Below, one piece after another: positions 35,935 through 43,759 of a stretch of 64,000 nt of DNA. The notes beneath the pieces were generated by a model. The model did not search any database. It was not told the origin of the DNA and saw only the letters and a list, made by a program, of their open reading frames with translations. Within the stretch, counting starts at the first letter, position 1; each line of letters begins with the position of its first letter. Made by a program: the position numbers and the translations under genes. Origin of the DNA: Lentzea xinjiangensis (lineage in GTDB: Bacteria; Actinomycetota; Actinomycetes; Mycobacteriales; Pseudonocardiaceae); the NCBI RefSeq assembly GCF_900110955.1, contig NZ_FOFR01000007.1, positions 1-64,000 on the forward strand, given 5' to 3'.

Positions 35935-36039
35935 GGGCCTCCTCCGCCTCGTAGAAGTGCGGGCAAAGGGTAGCGCCTTCGATCATCGCGCAGTTCACCC
36001 GTCGAACGTGCGCGGTGCACGCCGCCCGTCTCGCACCGG

Positions 36040-37188
36040 TCACGGGTTCGTGGCGCCGAGGTGGTCGACGATGCGGCCCAGCCCGGTGCGCAGGTCGTCC
36101 TCGGAGGCCGCGAACGAGATCCTGATGTGCCCCTCTCCGGACGGCCCGTACTCGGCACCGGCGCGGACCAGCACCTTCCGCTCGGCGAGCTCGCGGACGA
36201 CCTCTTCGGACGGACGGTCCGCGTCGTAGCGCAGGAACCCGTAGAACGCGCCCTCCGGTGGCACCAGGTGCAGGCCGGGGACGTCCGACAGCCGCGCGAT
36301 CACCAGCTCGCGCCTCCGCCGGTACCTGGCGAGCATGGTGTCCACGACGCTGCCGGGCAGGTCGAGGGCGGCGAGGGCCGCGTGCTGGACCGCCGAGTTG
36401 ACGGAGCCGTTGAGGGTCCTGTGCACCAGGGCCGCCGCGTCCACCACCGCGCGCGGCCCGGTCAGGTACCCCACCCGCCAGCCGGTCATCGCGTAGGTCT
36501 TGGAGAACGTCTGCACGTACACCGTCCGGTCCCGCAACGAGTCGATCGCCAGCGCCGGGACCGCCTCGTGGCCCGGGTAGACCAGGTGGTGGTACGCCTC
36601 GTCGCTGACGACCAGGACGTCCGAGCCGTCGAGGAGGTCGCCGAGGGCCTTGAGCTCCCGCTCGTGGTGCACGATGCCGGTGGGGTTCGACGGGTTCGAG
36701 AAGATCATCATCTTGGCGCCGGGGAGTGCGGCGGCCAGCGCGTCGAGGTCCCAGTGCAGGTCGCGGCCGAGCGGGACGAAGTCCACGGTGCCCCCGGCCA
36801 GCACGACCAGGTCGGCGTAGAGCGAGTACGCGGGCTCCGGGACGACGACGCGGTCCCCAGGGCCGATCATCGCGAGCACGACCGCCGCGAGCGCTCCGGT
36901 CGCGCCGTGGGTGACGACGACGTCGTCCGCGCTCCACGTCCGACAGGGGTGCGGCGGCAGCCGGTGTGCGAGCGCGGCGCGCAGTTCCCACAGCCCCTTC
37001 TGGTCGGCGTAGTGGGTCTCGCCCGCGCGCAGGGCGGCTTCCGCGGCTTCGACGACCGGCTGCGGGGTGGAGAAGTCCGGCTCGCCCATGGCGAGGGAGA
37101 CGGCGCCGGGCGGCGCCGGCGTGAGGGCCGGGCGTCGTGAGAACCGGCGCAGGTCCTCGATCCGGAGCGCGGGCGGCACGGCGGTCAT
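36040..37188 (-). CDS. PLP-dependent class I/II aminotransferase
   Basis: A protein of 382 aa. FSNPSNPTGIVH, VVSDEAYHHLVY and QTFSKTYAMTGWRVGYL (PLP-binding Lys in SKTYAMTG) identify an aspartate-aminotransferase-like fold I enzyme, with a C-terminal Arg region (FLRYDADRPSEEVVRELAERKVLVRAG). The amino donor and acceptor are unknown. Its start overlaps the RraA-like gene stop (ATGA), suggesting it acts on the same keto acid as that aldolase. Confidence 0.9.
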   Translation of the reverse strand: MTAVPPALRIEDLRRFSRRPALTPAPPGAVSLAMGEPDFSTPQPVVEAAEAALRAGETHYADQKGLWELRAALAHRLPPHPCRTWSADDVVVTHGATGALAAVVLAMIGPGDRVVVPEPAYSLYADLVVLAGGTVDFVPLGRDLHWDLDALAAALPGAKMMIFSNPSNPTGIVHHERELKALGDLLDGSDVLVVSDEAYHHLVYPGHEAVPALAIDSLRDRTVYVQTFSKTYAMTGWRVGYLTGPRAVVDAAALVHRTLNGSVNSAVQHAALAALDLPGSVVDTMLARYRRRRELVIARLSDVPGLHLVPPEGAFYGFLRYDADRPSEEVVRELAERKVLVRAGAEYGPSGEGHIRISFAASEDDLRTGLGRIVDHLGATNP

Positions 37189-37844
37189 CGCGCCACCGCC
37201 GCGTGCCCAGGACGGGCGGCGAGGATGCGCTGCCGAAGCGCCTCCTCCTTCTCGCCGATCCCGTCGACCGCGCCGACGACCTCCTGCACCCGGTGCCGGG
37301 GAACGACTACCACGCCGTCGGAGTCGCCGACGAGGACGTCGCCCGCCGCCACCACCACGCCGCCGACCGCCACCGGCGCACCGATGCTGCCGGGCCCGTC
37401 CTTGAACGGCCCGGCGGGGGTGATCGCCCGCGCGTAGACGACGAGGCCCATCTCCGACAACGCCCGGACGTCGCGGACCGCACCGTCGACCACGGCACCG
37501 GCTACCCCGGTGTTGACCATGATCTCGCCGATGAGGTCGCCGATCAACGCGCGGGTCAGGTCGCCGTGCCCGTTGACGACCAGGACGTCTCCCGGCAGGG
37601 CCTCGTCGAGCGCGCGGTGGATGGCCAGGTTGTCACCGGATCGCACGTCCACCGTTAGGGCGTTGCCCACCAGCGCGCCGTGCCCGGCGACCAGCCGGAT
37701 CCCGCCGTCCAGCACGGTCATGCGCTGCAGCGCGTCGCCGACGTTGGCGGCCGGCACCTCGCCGAGGCGGCGGATCTCCTCGGCCGCCGTGCGAGGCCAG
37801 CTCTGCGCGATGGACACCCTGTCGGTCGCTGCAGCGATGTACAC
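37185..37844 (-). CDS. RraA-like protein / 4-hydroxy-4-methyl-2-oxoglutarate-type aldolase
   Basis: A protein of 219 aa. GDNLAIHRALDEALPGDVLVVNGHGD and AGAVVDGAVRDVRAL match the RraA/HMG-aldolase fold, including the DGxxRD motif that binds pyruvate and metal in class II HMG/CHA aldolases. Presence beside an aminotransferase favours an aldolase role in catabolism over RNase E inhibition. The GTG start has a weak ribosome site; GTG at the internal DRVSIAQ is an alternative. An operator-like element lies 20-40 bases upstream. Confidence 0.82.
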   Translation of the reverse strand: MYIAAATDRVSIAQSWPRTAAEEIRRLGEVPAANVGDALQRMTVLDGGIRLVAGHGALVGNALTVDVRSGDNLAIHRALDEALPGDVLVVNGHGDLTRALIGDLIGEIMVNTGVAGAVVDGAVRDVRALSEMGLVVYARAITPAGPFKDGPGSIGAPVAVGGVVVAAGDVLVGDSDGVVVVPRHRVQEVVGAVDGIGEKEEALRQRILAARPGHAAVAR

Positions 37845-37863
37845 AGGTGGATCACCAACCTTA

Positions 37864-37883
37864 AATGAGAGTCATCTATCATT
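37864..37883. promoter_or_regulatory. Operator-like element B before the RraA-aminotransferase pair
   Basis: AATGAGAG (37864-37871) and CTATCATT (37876-37883) are near-perfect inverted arms around TCAT, with one mismatch in eight. This is the clearest copy of the motif also seen at 34969 and 38615. Confidence 0.55.
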
Positions 37884-38076
37884 AGGGATGACCATAGCTG
37901 CAGGAGTCCTCATCGACAAGGCGTTGCCATGGTGCTCGCCGGGAGCGGGTGAGCAGGGCTCGGGCGGCCGGGAACGCGTTGGGGCGCGGGGTCGCCGGCG
38001 CCCGGTCTCGCGCCTCGTCGCATCCCGGTGGGTGAGCCGATCGGCGAGCCGGGCGGGCGCGCATCGGGTGGTGCGG

Positions 38077-38577
38077 TCAGCCGCCGTGGGTCCAGAACTC
38101 CCGCGCCGAGCCCGTGAACGACGCCGGGTCGCCGGAGATGAAGAACTCGTCCCACGTGGGTCCGTCGGAGAGCTCCCAGTGCTCGACGGCCACGCCGTCC
38201 TCGAAGCGCCACGCCCCCATCCCGACGCGGGTCCAGGTCCAGTCGCCACGAGTCGTGCGGAACGTCCCGTGGACGATGCCGTAGTGGTCGTCGGCGAGGA
38301 TCTGGTCGAACTCGACGGGCTCGACGTTGGCGTCGGCGAGGCTCGCCCGCCGCTTCGTGTACCGGCGCATGAACTCCATTCCGCCGGTCGCCGCCAGCCG
38401 CACGCCACCGGTGTGGATCACGAAGTCCGGTGACATCCGCTCCATGACCTCGCCGGTGTGCTCCTGCAGCCGCCGGAGCCGCTCGCTCTCGCTGAGGTTC
38501 GGGTCGGCCGTGATCGCCGCGCCGCCTCGGTACAGCTCGGCCAGCCACAGGGCGTTGGGATGGGTGTCGGACAGCAA
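38077..38577 (-). CDS. SnoaL/NTF2-like protein
   Basis: A protein of 166 aa from a TTG start with GGAGA upstream. It has the NTF2-like layout: SPDFVIHTGGVRLAATGGMEFMRRY, GIVHGTFRTTRGDWTWTRVGMGAWRFEDGVAVEHWELSDGP. Related proteins are isomerases, cyclases or limonene-epoxide-hydrolase-like enzymes; no catalytic set is certain. It has its own promoter region with an element shared with the two neighbouring transcripts. Confidence 0.8.
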   Translation of the reverse strand: MLSDTHPNALWLAELYRGGAAITADPNLSESERLRRLQEHTGEVMERMSPDFVIHTGGVRLAATGGMEFMRRYTKRRASLADANVEPVEFDQILADDHYGIVHGTFRTTRGDWTWTRVGMGAWRFEDGVAVEHWELSDGPTWDEFFISGDPASFTGSAREFWTHGG

Positions 38578-38614
38578 GATGTCTCCCCTTGGGCGAGGTC
38601 GGATCGAGCCTTAT

Positions 38615-38659
38615 ATGAGGCAACTGTATCACTCGATAGAGTTACATCTTATGAGTTGA
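38615..38659. promoter_or_regulatory. Operator-like element C with an adjoining second copy
   Basis: ATGAG-N5-TGTATCA (38615-38631) matches element B in spacing. It is followed by ACTC-GATA-GAGT (38631-38642), an inverted repeat, and TATGAGTTGA (38650-38659), identical to ten bases of element A. The cluster lies 38-82 bases before the SnoaL-like gene. Confidence 0.5.
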
Positions 38660-38878
38660 CCGTTGCTGCAGTGCTCCGCGGAGGGGAGTGCTGCCGCCGC
38701 GGGACGTCGCCGATCCGGTGGCAGCGGGTGACGGTCGTGCGGGGAACCACCCGATCCGGGGACTGTGCTGCCCGCGTGGGCGCGTCGGCTCGTCCGATGC
38801 CGTGGTCCTGGGCAGGCTGTCGCCACCCGAAGCCCGAGAACTGCGGGCCCCGAGAACTGTGGAAGGAACAACGGCTCG

Positions 38879-39157
38879 ATGATCCGAATCATGCCTGCCA
38901 AGGACCAGCAGATGCGGGTGACCTGGGCGCTGCCCAGGCATGAGCCGTCAGGACCCGTCAGCGTGGTCGGCGACTTCAACGACTGGACGCCGGGCGTCAC
39001 CGAGCTCCGCGCCCGCTCCAACGGTCGCCGGACCGCGACCGTCGTCGTGCCCCAGGGAACCACCCTGCGCTTCCGCTACCTCGGCTCGAACGGTCACTGG
39101 TTCGACGACGAGGACGCGGTCGCGCGCGACGACCAGGGTTGCCTGATCACTGTCTGA
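38879..39157 (+). CDS. Small stand-alone isoamylase early-set (CBM48-like) protein
   Basis: A protein of 92 aa. VTWALPRHEPSGPVSVVGDFNDWTPGVTEL and TTLRFRYLGSNGHWFDDEDAVARDDQGCLITV are the glycogen-binding early-set fold, with the GDFNDW core, without any catalytic domain. GGAAGGA precedes ATG 38879; ATG 38891 is also possible. Similar single-domain proteins occur in actinomycetes; a glycogen or glucan scaffold role is inferred. Confidence 0.75.
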   Translation: MIRIMPAKDQQMRVTWALPRHEPSGPVSVVGDFNDWTPGVTELRARSNGRRTATVVVPQGTTLRFRYLGSNGHWFDDEDAVARDDQGCLITV

Positions 39158-39175
39158 CGTGGACGCCGGACCGGC

Positions 39176-39207
39176 ACCGGTGGGCGCCGCCGCCGGCGCC
39201 CGCCGGT
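39176..39207. terminator. Hairpin after the early-set protein
   Basis: ACCGG plus GGGCGCC pair with GGCGCCC plus CCGGT (39176-39188 with 39195-39207) with one mismatch and a six-base loop. It lies 19 bases after the stop. Confidence 0.65.
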
Positions 39208-39318
39208 CTCCCGTGGCGCAATTCGGTTGTGCTGCCTGAAGGTTGCAATAGCGCGAGACTGTTAAGGCTTGCCCAAATTCGGCTGCGATCAAGGTCATAC
39301 GGTCCCTAACCTTGGTAC

Positions 39319-39438
39319 ATGAAGCTGCTGCTGTGGTTCACGCTGGTGTGCATGTGCGCACTCAGCGGTGACCACCTGCTCGCCTTCACCACCGGAATGC
39401 TGCTCGTCGCCTGCGCCACCGATCGCACCCGCTACTGA
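39319..39438 (+). CDS. 39-residue hydrophobic peptide
   Basis: The frame ATG 39319 to TGA 39438 encodes one likely membrane segment (KLLLWFTLVCMCAL and HLLAFTTGMLLVACA) ending in DRTRY. There is no Shine-Dalgarno within 15 bases, so a leaderless transcript is possible. Three cysteines lie in or near the membrane part. No family was recognised; coding status is uncertain. Confidence 0.4.
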   Translation: MKLLLWFTLVCMCALSGDHLLAFTTGMLLVACATDRTRY

Positions 39439-39474
39439 CCGTCCCGTGTGCTCTTCCAGCTTCGGTGAGGATGC

Positions 39475-39783
39475 TCAGCTCTTCCCGTGCCGCTCCACCA
39501 GCGCGCGCAACGCGGACATCTCGACCGCGAGCGCCTCGCGCCCGGCGGCGGTGACGCTCACCCAGGTCTTCGGCCGCTTGCCGTCGTAGCCCTTCTCGAC
39601 CACCAGGAGCTGAGCTTCCTCGAGCACCGCGATGTGGCGGGAGAGGTTGCCGGCGGTGAGGTTCAGGGTGGACTTCAGGTAGGCGAACTCCACCCTCTTC
39701 ACCTCCGCCGCGATGGTCAGGATGCCCAGCCGGTGCCGCTGGTGGACGACGTCGTCGAGCGCCGCGGTGGGGTGCTCGCTCAC
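39475..39783 (-). CDS. Winged-helix (MarR/PadR-like) regulator
   Basis: A protein of 102 aa: RHRLGILTIAAEVKRVEFAYLKSTLNLTAGNLSRHIAVLEEAQLLVVEKGYDGKRPKTWVSVTAAGREAL, the small winged-helix type often co-transcribed with a membrane protein. GTG 39783 overlaps the stop of the upstream membrane gene (GTGA). It probably binds the palindrome at 40649 and represses its own operon. Confidence 0.85.
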   Translation of the reverse strand: MSEHPTAALDDVVHQRHRLGILTIAAEVKRVEFAYLKSTLNLTAGNLSRHIAVLEEAQLLVVEKGYDGKRPKTWVSVTAAGREALAVEMSALRALVERHGKS

Positions 39784-40616
39784 GAAGGGCTCCGGTGGGC
39801 CGCCAGCGCGCCCAGTCCGCCGAGGAGGAGCACGGTCGCGGGCGGCAGGACGTCCTGGGCGGCGCCCAGCGCGTCGATCTCCATGGGCGAATTGTTCACG
39901 ATCAGGACGGAGGCCGCGAACACCACCGCGATCACCCCGCACAACGCGCTGCGCTCGACCCAGGCCAGGGTCAGCACGCCGAACGCGATCACCGTGAACT
40001 GGGCCATGCCGCCGGTGCCGAGGTCGACGCCGACATCGGGCACCTGCAGCAACGACAACGCCATCGACGTCAGGACCAGCCCGGCCACGATGAACAGCGG
40101 CCGGGCACGCCGCGCCCGGAAGGCGAGCACGGCCAGGCCCAGCAGCACCGCCATGACGACGATGACCACGGGGAGAGTGGGGTAGATCGTGCTGTACTCG
40201 TAGAACAGGGTGGTGCTCAGCGGGATCCCGATCAGCGCGGCGAACGAGCCGAGCAGCGCGACCTGGACGTACGTGCCGGTCGGCGTTTCCACACCGACAC
40301 GCCGGGCGCGCGAGCGGTACCACCACACCGTGGCGACCACGCCGGTGATCAGCGCCCCTGCCCAGTAGAGCTCGAGCGCGAGCGGGTGCAGCACCTCGGT
40401 GTTCAACCTCAGGTGCGCCAGCGGGTCGAACCACCGGCTCGCCCTGCCGTCGACGAGGTGGTCGGTCGGGTTGGGGTCGGTCCGGGAGAACGGGAGCGAG
40501 CCGACGGACAGCACTCCCATGAGCAGCAACGGGAACCAGTACCCGTGCCGGTCGGTCCTGGCGCGTTTGCGCAGGGCCGCCAGCTCGTCGAGCAGCCCGC
40601 CCGGATCGGTCGTCAT
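39780..40616 (-). CDS. Multi-pass membrane protein of unknown function
   Basis: A protein of 278 aa with about seven to eight hydrophobic helices (YWFPLLLMGVLSVGSLPF, LYWAGALITGVVATVWWY, YVQVALLGSFAALIGIPL, LPVVIVVMAVLLGLAVLAF and others). A short cytoplasmic N-terminus (LLDELAALRKRARTDRHG) precedes helix 1. The function is unknown. It is the first gene of a two-gene unit with the winged-helix regulator. Confidence 0.8.
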   Translation of the reverse strand: MTTDPGGLLDELAALRKRARTDRHGYWFPLLLMGVLSVGSLPFSRTDPNPTDHLVDGRASRWFDPLAHLRLNTEVLHPLALELYWAGALITGVVATVWWYRSRARRVGVETPTGTYVQVALLGSFAALIGIPLSTTLFYEYSTIYPTLPVVIVVMAVLLGLAVLAFRARRARPLFIVAGLVLTSMALSLLQVPDVGVDLGTGGMAQFTVIAFGVLTLAWVERSALCGVIAVVFAASVLIVNNSPMEIDALGAAQDVLPPATVLLLGGLGALAAHRSPS

Positions 40617-40648
40617 CCCGCACCCCCAGATTGTCTACGATGCAGTCA

Positions 40649-40665
40649 GGTTTGCATCGCAAACC
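40649..40665. promoter_or_regulatory. Perfect palindrome before the membrane/regulator operon
   Basis: GGTTTGC-ATC-GCAAACC, 33-49 bases upstream of ATG 40616. Its A/T-richer, exact symmetry and its place in the promoter make it the likely operator of the winged-helix protein. Confidence 0.65.
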
Positions 40666-40672
40666 AGAGGTG

Positions 40673-41848
40673 TCAAGACGCCCGCGGCCGCCGGAAGGTC
40701 GTCCGGATCTCGTCGGTGAGGACGTCCGGCTGCTCCAGGGCGGCGAAGTGGCCACCGCGGTCGAGCCGGGCGTGGTGCAGCACCGTCTCGTAGCGCCGTT
40801 CGACCCAGCGGCGCGAGGCCTGCACGGCCTCGCCGGGGAAGGTGCTGAACCCGGCGGGGACGGGGTTGCGCTCCGAGGTACCGCCGAACGCGGTGGCGTT
40901 CCGGCGTTCCTCCCAGTACAGCCGGGCGGACGACGCCGCGGCGTTGGGCAGCCAGTAGAGCATGATGTCGTCGAGGATCTCGTCGCGGTCGATCACGTCC
41001 TCGGGGTTGCCGTCGCTGTCGGTGACGTCCTGGAAGAGCGTGTAGATCCAGGCCGCGAGCCCGGCCGGCGAGTCCGCGAGCGAGTAGCCGATCGTCTGCG
41101 GCCGCGTGGCCTGTTCCCCGGCGTATGCGCTCAGCTCGTCCCGGTAGTGCTGCGCGCGGATGATCATCTGCCGCTCCTCGGCGGTCGCCTCGCTCATCTC
41201 CTGCTCGGTGGGGAACACCAGCGGCAGGGTGAAGTGCGCGCCCAGGCACCGCTCGGGAGCCCTGCGGGTGAGCTGCTCGACGACGGCCGCACCCCAGTCA
41301 CCGCCGTGGGCGAACCAGCGGTCGTGGCCCAAGCGCCGCATGAGGGTGATCCACGCGTCGGCGACCCGGGAGGTGGTCCAGCCGGTCGTGGTGGGCTTGC
41401 CGGAGAAGCCGAACCCCGGCATGGAGGGGATCACGACGTGGAACGCGTCCCCGGCGTCGCCGCCGTGGGCGACCGGGTCGGTCAGCGGGCCCACGAGGTG
41501 CCGGAACTCCAGGATCGAGCCGGGCCAGCCGTGGCACAGCAGCAGCGGGACCGCGGTGGGCTCGGCGGACCGGACGTGCAGGAAGTGGATGTCGATCCCG
41601 TCGATGGCGGTGCGGGACGAGCCGAGACCGTTGATGTCCCGCTCGGCCCGCCGCCAGTCGTAGCCGGTGGCCCAGTGCTCGCACAGAGCGCGGATGCGGT
41701 CCAGCCGCGGTCCCTGGCTCCCGTCCTGGACCGTCTCGCGGTCCGGCCAGCGGGTGGAGGTCAAGCGGTTCCGCAGGTCCAGCAGTTCGGCGTCGGGTAC
41801 GGCGAGCACGAACGGCTCCACCGCGTCGTTGGCAAGGGAGAGTGGCAT
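40673..41848 (-). CDS. Epoxide hydrolase (EHN plus alpha/beta-hydrolase)
   Basis: A protein of 391 aa from ATG 41848, with GGAG upstream. The N-terminal EHN domain (LAVPDAELLDLRNRLTSTRWPD) is followed by an alpha/beta-hydrolase core: HGWPGS oxyanion motif, nucleophile Asp in HGGDWGAAV and catalytic His in RGGHFAALEQPD. It opens epoxides to diols in the cytoplasm. It diverges from a TetR gene across a palindromic region and is probably repressed by it. Confidence 0.9.
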   Translation of the reverse strand: MPLSLANDAVEPFVLAVPDAELLDLRNRLTSTRWPDRETVQDGSQGPRLDRIRALCEHWATGYDWRRAERDINGLGSSRTAIDGIDIHFLHVRSAEPTAVPLLLCHGWPGSILEFRHLVGPLTDPVAHGGDAGDAFHVVIPSMPGFGFSGKPTTTGWTTSRVADAWITLMRRLGHDRWFAHGGDWGAAVVEQLTRRAPERCLGAHFTLPLVFPTEQEMSEATAEERQMIIRAQHYRDELSAYAGEQATRPQTIGYSLADSPAGLAAWIYTLFQDVTDSDGNPEDVIDRDEILDDIMLYWLPNAAASSARLYWEERRNATAFGGTSERNPVPAGFSTFPGEAVQASRRWVERRYETVLHHARLDRGGHFAALEQPDVLTDEIRTTFRRPRAS

Positions 41849-41895
41849 CGGGGGCTCCAGGGTCGTCGGGGGTGAGCAGCGTGAGCGTAGCCCGG

Positions 41896-41935
41896 AAGTG
41901 GAAGAAATCTTCAACTTGGAATTGTTCTTCCACTT
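41896..41935. promoter_or_regulatory. Operator between epoxide hydrolase and TetR
   Basis: AAGTGGAAGAA (41896-41906) and TTCTTCCACTT (41925-41935) are perfect 11-base inverted arms. GAAGA-AA-TCTTC (41901-41912) is nested within. The site lies 16 bases before the TetR start and 48 before the hydrolase start. Confidence 0.7.
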
Positions 41936-41950
41936 GGCTAGGCTCCGGGT

Positions 41951-42580
41951 ATGACCGAAGCGGCCCCGCCTCTGCGTCGCGATGCCGAGCGCAATCGCCA
42001 GTTGCTGCTGCGCACGGCCTATGAGCTGATGGCCTCGCAAGGGCTGGACGTCTCGTACGAGGACATCGCGCGTGCCGCCGGCACCGGGATGGGCACGGTG
42101 TACCGGCGCTTCCCGCAGCGGCAGGACCTGCTGGACGCCCTGTTCGGCGAGCACATCGACACGGTGATCGGCTTGGCGGAGCAGGCCTCGCGGCACGACG
42201 ACGCCTGGGCCGGGCTCACCTGGTTCCTGGAGCGGCAGCTCCAGATCGAGTCCCGCAGCCGGGGGCTGGGGGAGCTGCTGCGCGGCCGCAACCAGGCCAC
42301 CGCCCTGGTGCGGCGGGCGCACGACCGGATGACCCCGCTGGTGACCGCCCTCGTCGACAGGGCGGTGCGCGCGGGTCAGCTTCCGGCCGGGGCGACGCCC
42401 GCCGACTTCGCCGCGGTGCACGTGATGGTGGGCAGCGTCATGGACGCCTCCCGCGGCCACTCCCCGCAGTTGTGGCGCCGGGCGCTCCGCATCGCCCTGG
42501 CGGGCATGCGCCACGCAGACCTGTCCGGCGACCCGCCGGACGAGACGGTCATCGACCGCCTCTACAACGACCAGACGTGA
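41951..42580 (+). CDS. TetR family regulator
   Basis: A protein of 209 aa. DAERNRQLLLRTAYELMASQGLDVSYEDIARAAGTGMGTVYRRFPQRQDLLDALFGEH is the TetR helix-turn-helix. It diverges from the epoxide hydrolase across an 11-base inverted repeat and is followed with overlap or near-overlap by a PPOX oxidoreductase gene, so it likely regulates both. Confidence 0.92.
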   Translation: MTEAAPPLRRDAERNRQLLLRTAYELMASQGLDVSYEDIARAAGTGMGTVYRRFPQRQDLLDALFGEHIDTVIGLAEQASRHDDAWAGLTWFLERQLQIESRSRGLGELLRGRNQATALVRRAHDRMTPLVTALVDRAVRAGQLPAGATPADFAAVHVMVGSVMDASRGHSPQLWRRALRIALAGMRHADLSGDPPDETVIDRLYNDQT

Positions 42581-42591
42581 AGGCCTTTTCC

Positions 42592-42984
42592 ATGACGGCT
42601 CTGCCCGACGACCTGATCGCGCTCCTCGGCACCAAGGCGATCTGCTTCGTCACCACGCTCATGCCCGACGGGTCCCCGCAGCTCTCCCAGACCTGGGCGG
42701 GCACGGACGGCGAGCACGTGCTCATCAACACCGTGGACACCCACCAGAAGACCCGCAACATCCGCCGCGACCCGCGTGTCGCCCTCGGCATCGCCGACCC
42801 GGCCGCACCTTCCCGGTACTGGGCGCTGCGCGGCAGCGTCGTCGCCATCACCACCGACGGGGCCCGCGAGCACATCGACGAGCTGTCCCGGAAGTACCTC
42901 GGCCGGCCCTACCCCGGTTTCGGCGGCGGCGAGCAGCGGCGCGTCCTGCTCACCATCGAGGCCGACCGCGTGCACACGCCTTGA
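42592..42984 (+). CDS. PPOX-class (F420/FMN-binding split-barrel) oxidoreductase
   Basis: A protein of 130 aa: LLGTKAICFVTTLMPDGSPQLSQTWAGTDGEHVLINTVDTHQKTRNIRRDPRVALGIADP is the split-barrel core common to PPOX F420-dependent enzymes. ATG 42592 is chosen; a GTG at 42577 overlapping the TetR stop (GTGA) would add five residues. It may reduce a toxic substrate linked to the adjacent epoxide hydrolase; that is inferred from position. Confidence 0.87.
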   Translation: MTALPDDLIALLGTKAICFVTTLMPDGSPQLSQTWAGTDGEHVLINTVDTHQKTRNIRRDPRVALGIADPAAPSRYWALRGSVVAITTDGAREHIDELSRKYLGRPYPGFGGGEQRRVLLTIEADRVHTP

Positions 42985-43020
42985 CCCGGTGGCGGTTCGG
43001 CCGGGTCGACGCGCGCCCGG

Positions 43021-43641
43021 TCAGAGCCGGTACCGGGCGCACATGGTGCTGACCGCCTCGTCCACCGCCTGCTCGATCGCGGCCCGCTCCGGCGCCCAGT
43101 CGGTGAGCAGGAGCGTGGGCCAGAAGACGAAGTTGGAGATCATCCCGAGGAACTGGGTCGCGGCGAGGTCGGGGTCGTCGACCTTCGCCGAGCCGGCCCG
43201 GCCCGCGTCGGCCAGGTAGCGGCTGACCGACTCGAAGTAGGGCATCTTCCCCCGGCTGAACTGCGCCTCCCCGAGCTCGGGGAAGCGCGGCAGCTCCGCG
43301 ATGACGATGCGGAACAGCGCGGTCATCCCGGGGCGGGTGAGCAGTTCGACGTACCGGTGACCGATCGAGGTCAGGCCGGCCGGCAGGTCCTCGGCCGGCG
43401 GCTGGGGACCTGCGGCGTCCTCGACCTGCCAGGACTCGGTCACGATCGCGTCGAAGAGCGCCGCTTTCGTCGGGAACTGCTTGAAGAGCGTGGCCTTGGA
43501 GACCCCCGCCGCCTCCGCGATCTTGGCGAGCGAGGTCCCGTCGTACCCGGAGGCCAGGAACAGGTCGGTCGCGGCCTTGAGGATGGCCGCGCGCTTCTCT
43601 TCGGCGACGCGCCGGTGGTACGCCGAGGGCTCCGTGCTCAT
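43021..43641 (-). CDS. TetR family regulator of the adjacent SDR
   Basis: A protein of 206 aa. KRAAILKAATDLFLASGYDGTSLAKIAEAAGVSKATLFKQFPTKAALFDAIV is the helix-turn-helix. The C-terminal part (SIGHRYVELLTRPGMTALFRIVIAELPRFPELG) is the TetR_C type of AcrR-like repressors. It diverges from an SDR gene over two matching 20-base palindromes. Confidence 0.92.
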   Translation of the reverse strand: MSTEPSAYHRRVAEEKRAAILKAATDLFLASGYDGTSLAKIAEAAGVSKATLFKQFPTKAALFDAIVTESWQVEDAAGPQPPAEDLPAGLTSIGHRYVELLTRPGMTALFRIVIAELPRFPELGEAQFSRGKMPYFESVSRYLADAGRAGSAKVDDPDLAATQFLGMISNFVFWPTLLLTDWAPERAAIEQAVDEAVSTMCARYRL

Positions 43642-43664
43642 GGGCTCCAGTATGCCTCGTGGCG

Positions 43665-43734
43665 AGGTGAGTCACTTGACTCGCCTTCCGTCGGGCCGTA
43701 GCGTTCGGTGGTGAGGTGAGCCGGTCAGCTCACC
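43665..43734. promoter_or_regulatory. Twin TetR operators
   Basis: GGTGAG-N8-CTCGCC (43666-43685) and GGTGAG-N8-CTCACC (43715-43734) are two 20-base palindromes 49 bases apart, filling the space between the TetR and SDR starts. They match each other in both arms and spacing. Confidence 0.75.
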
Positions 43735-43759
43735 ATAGTCACTCTGCGAAGGACGCGCC

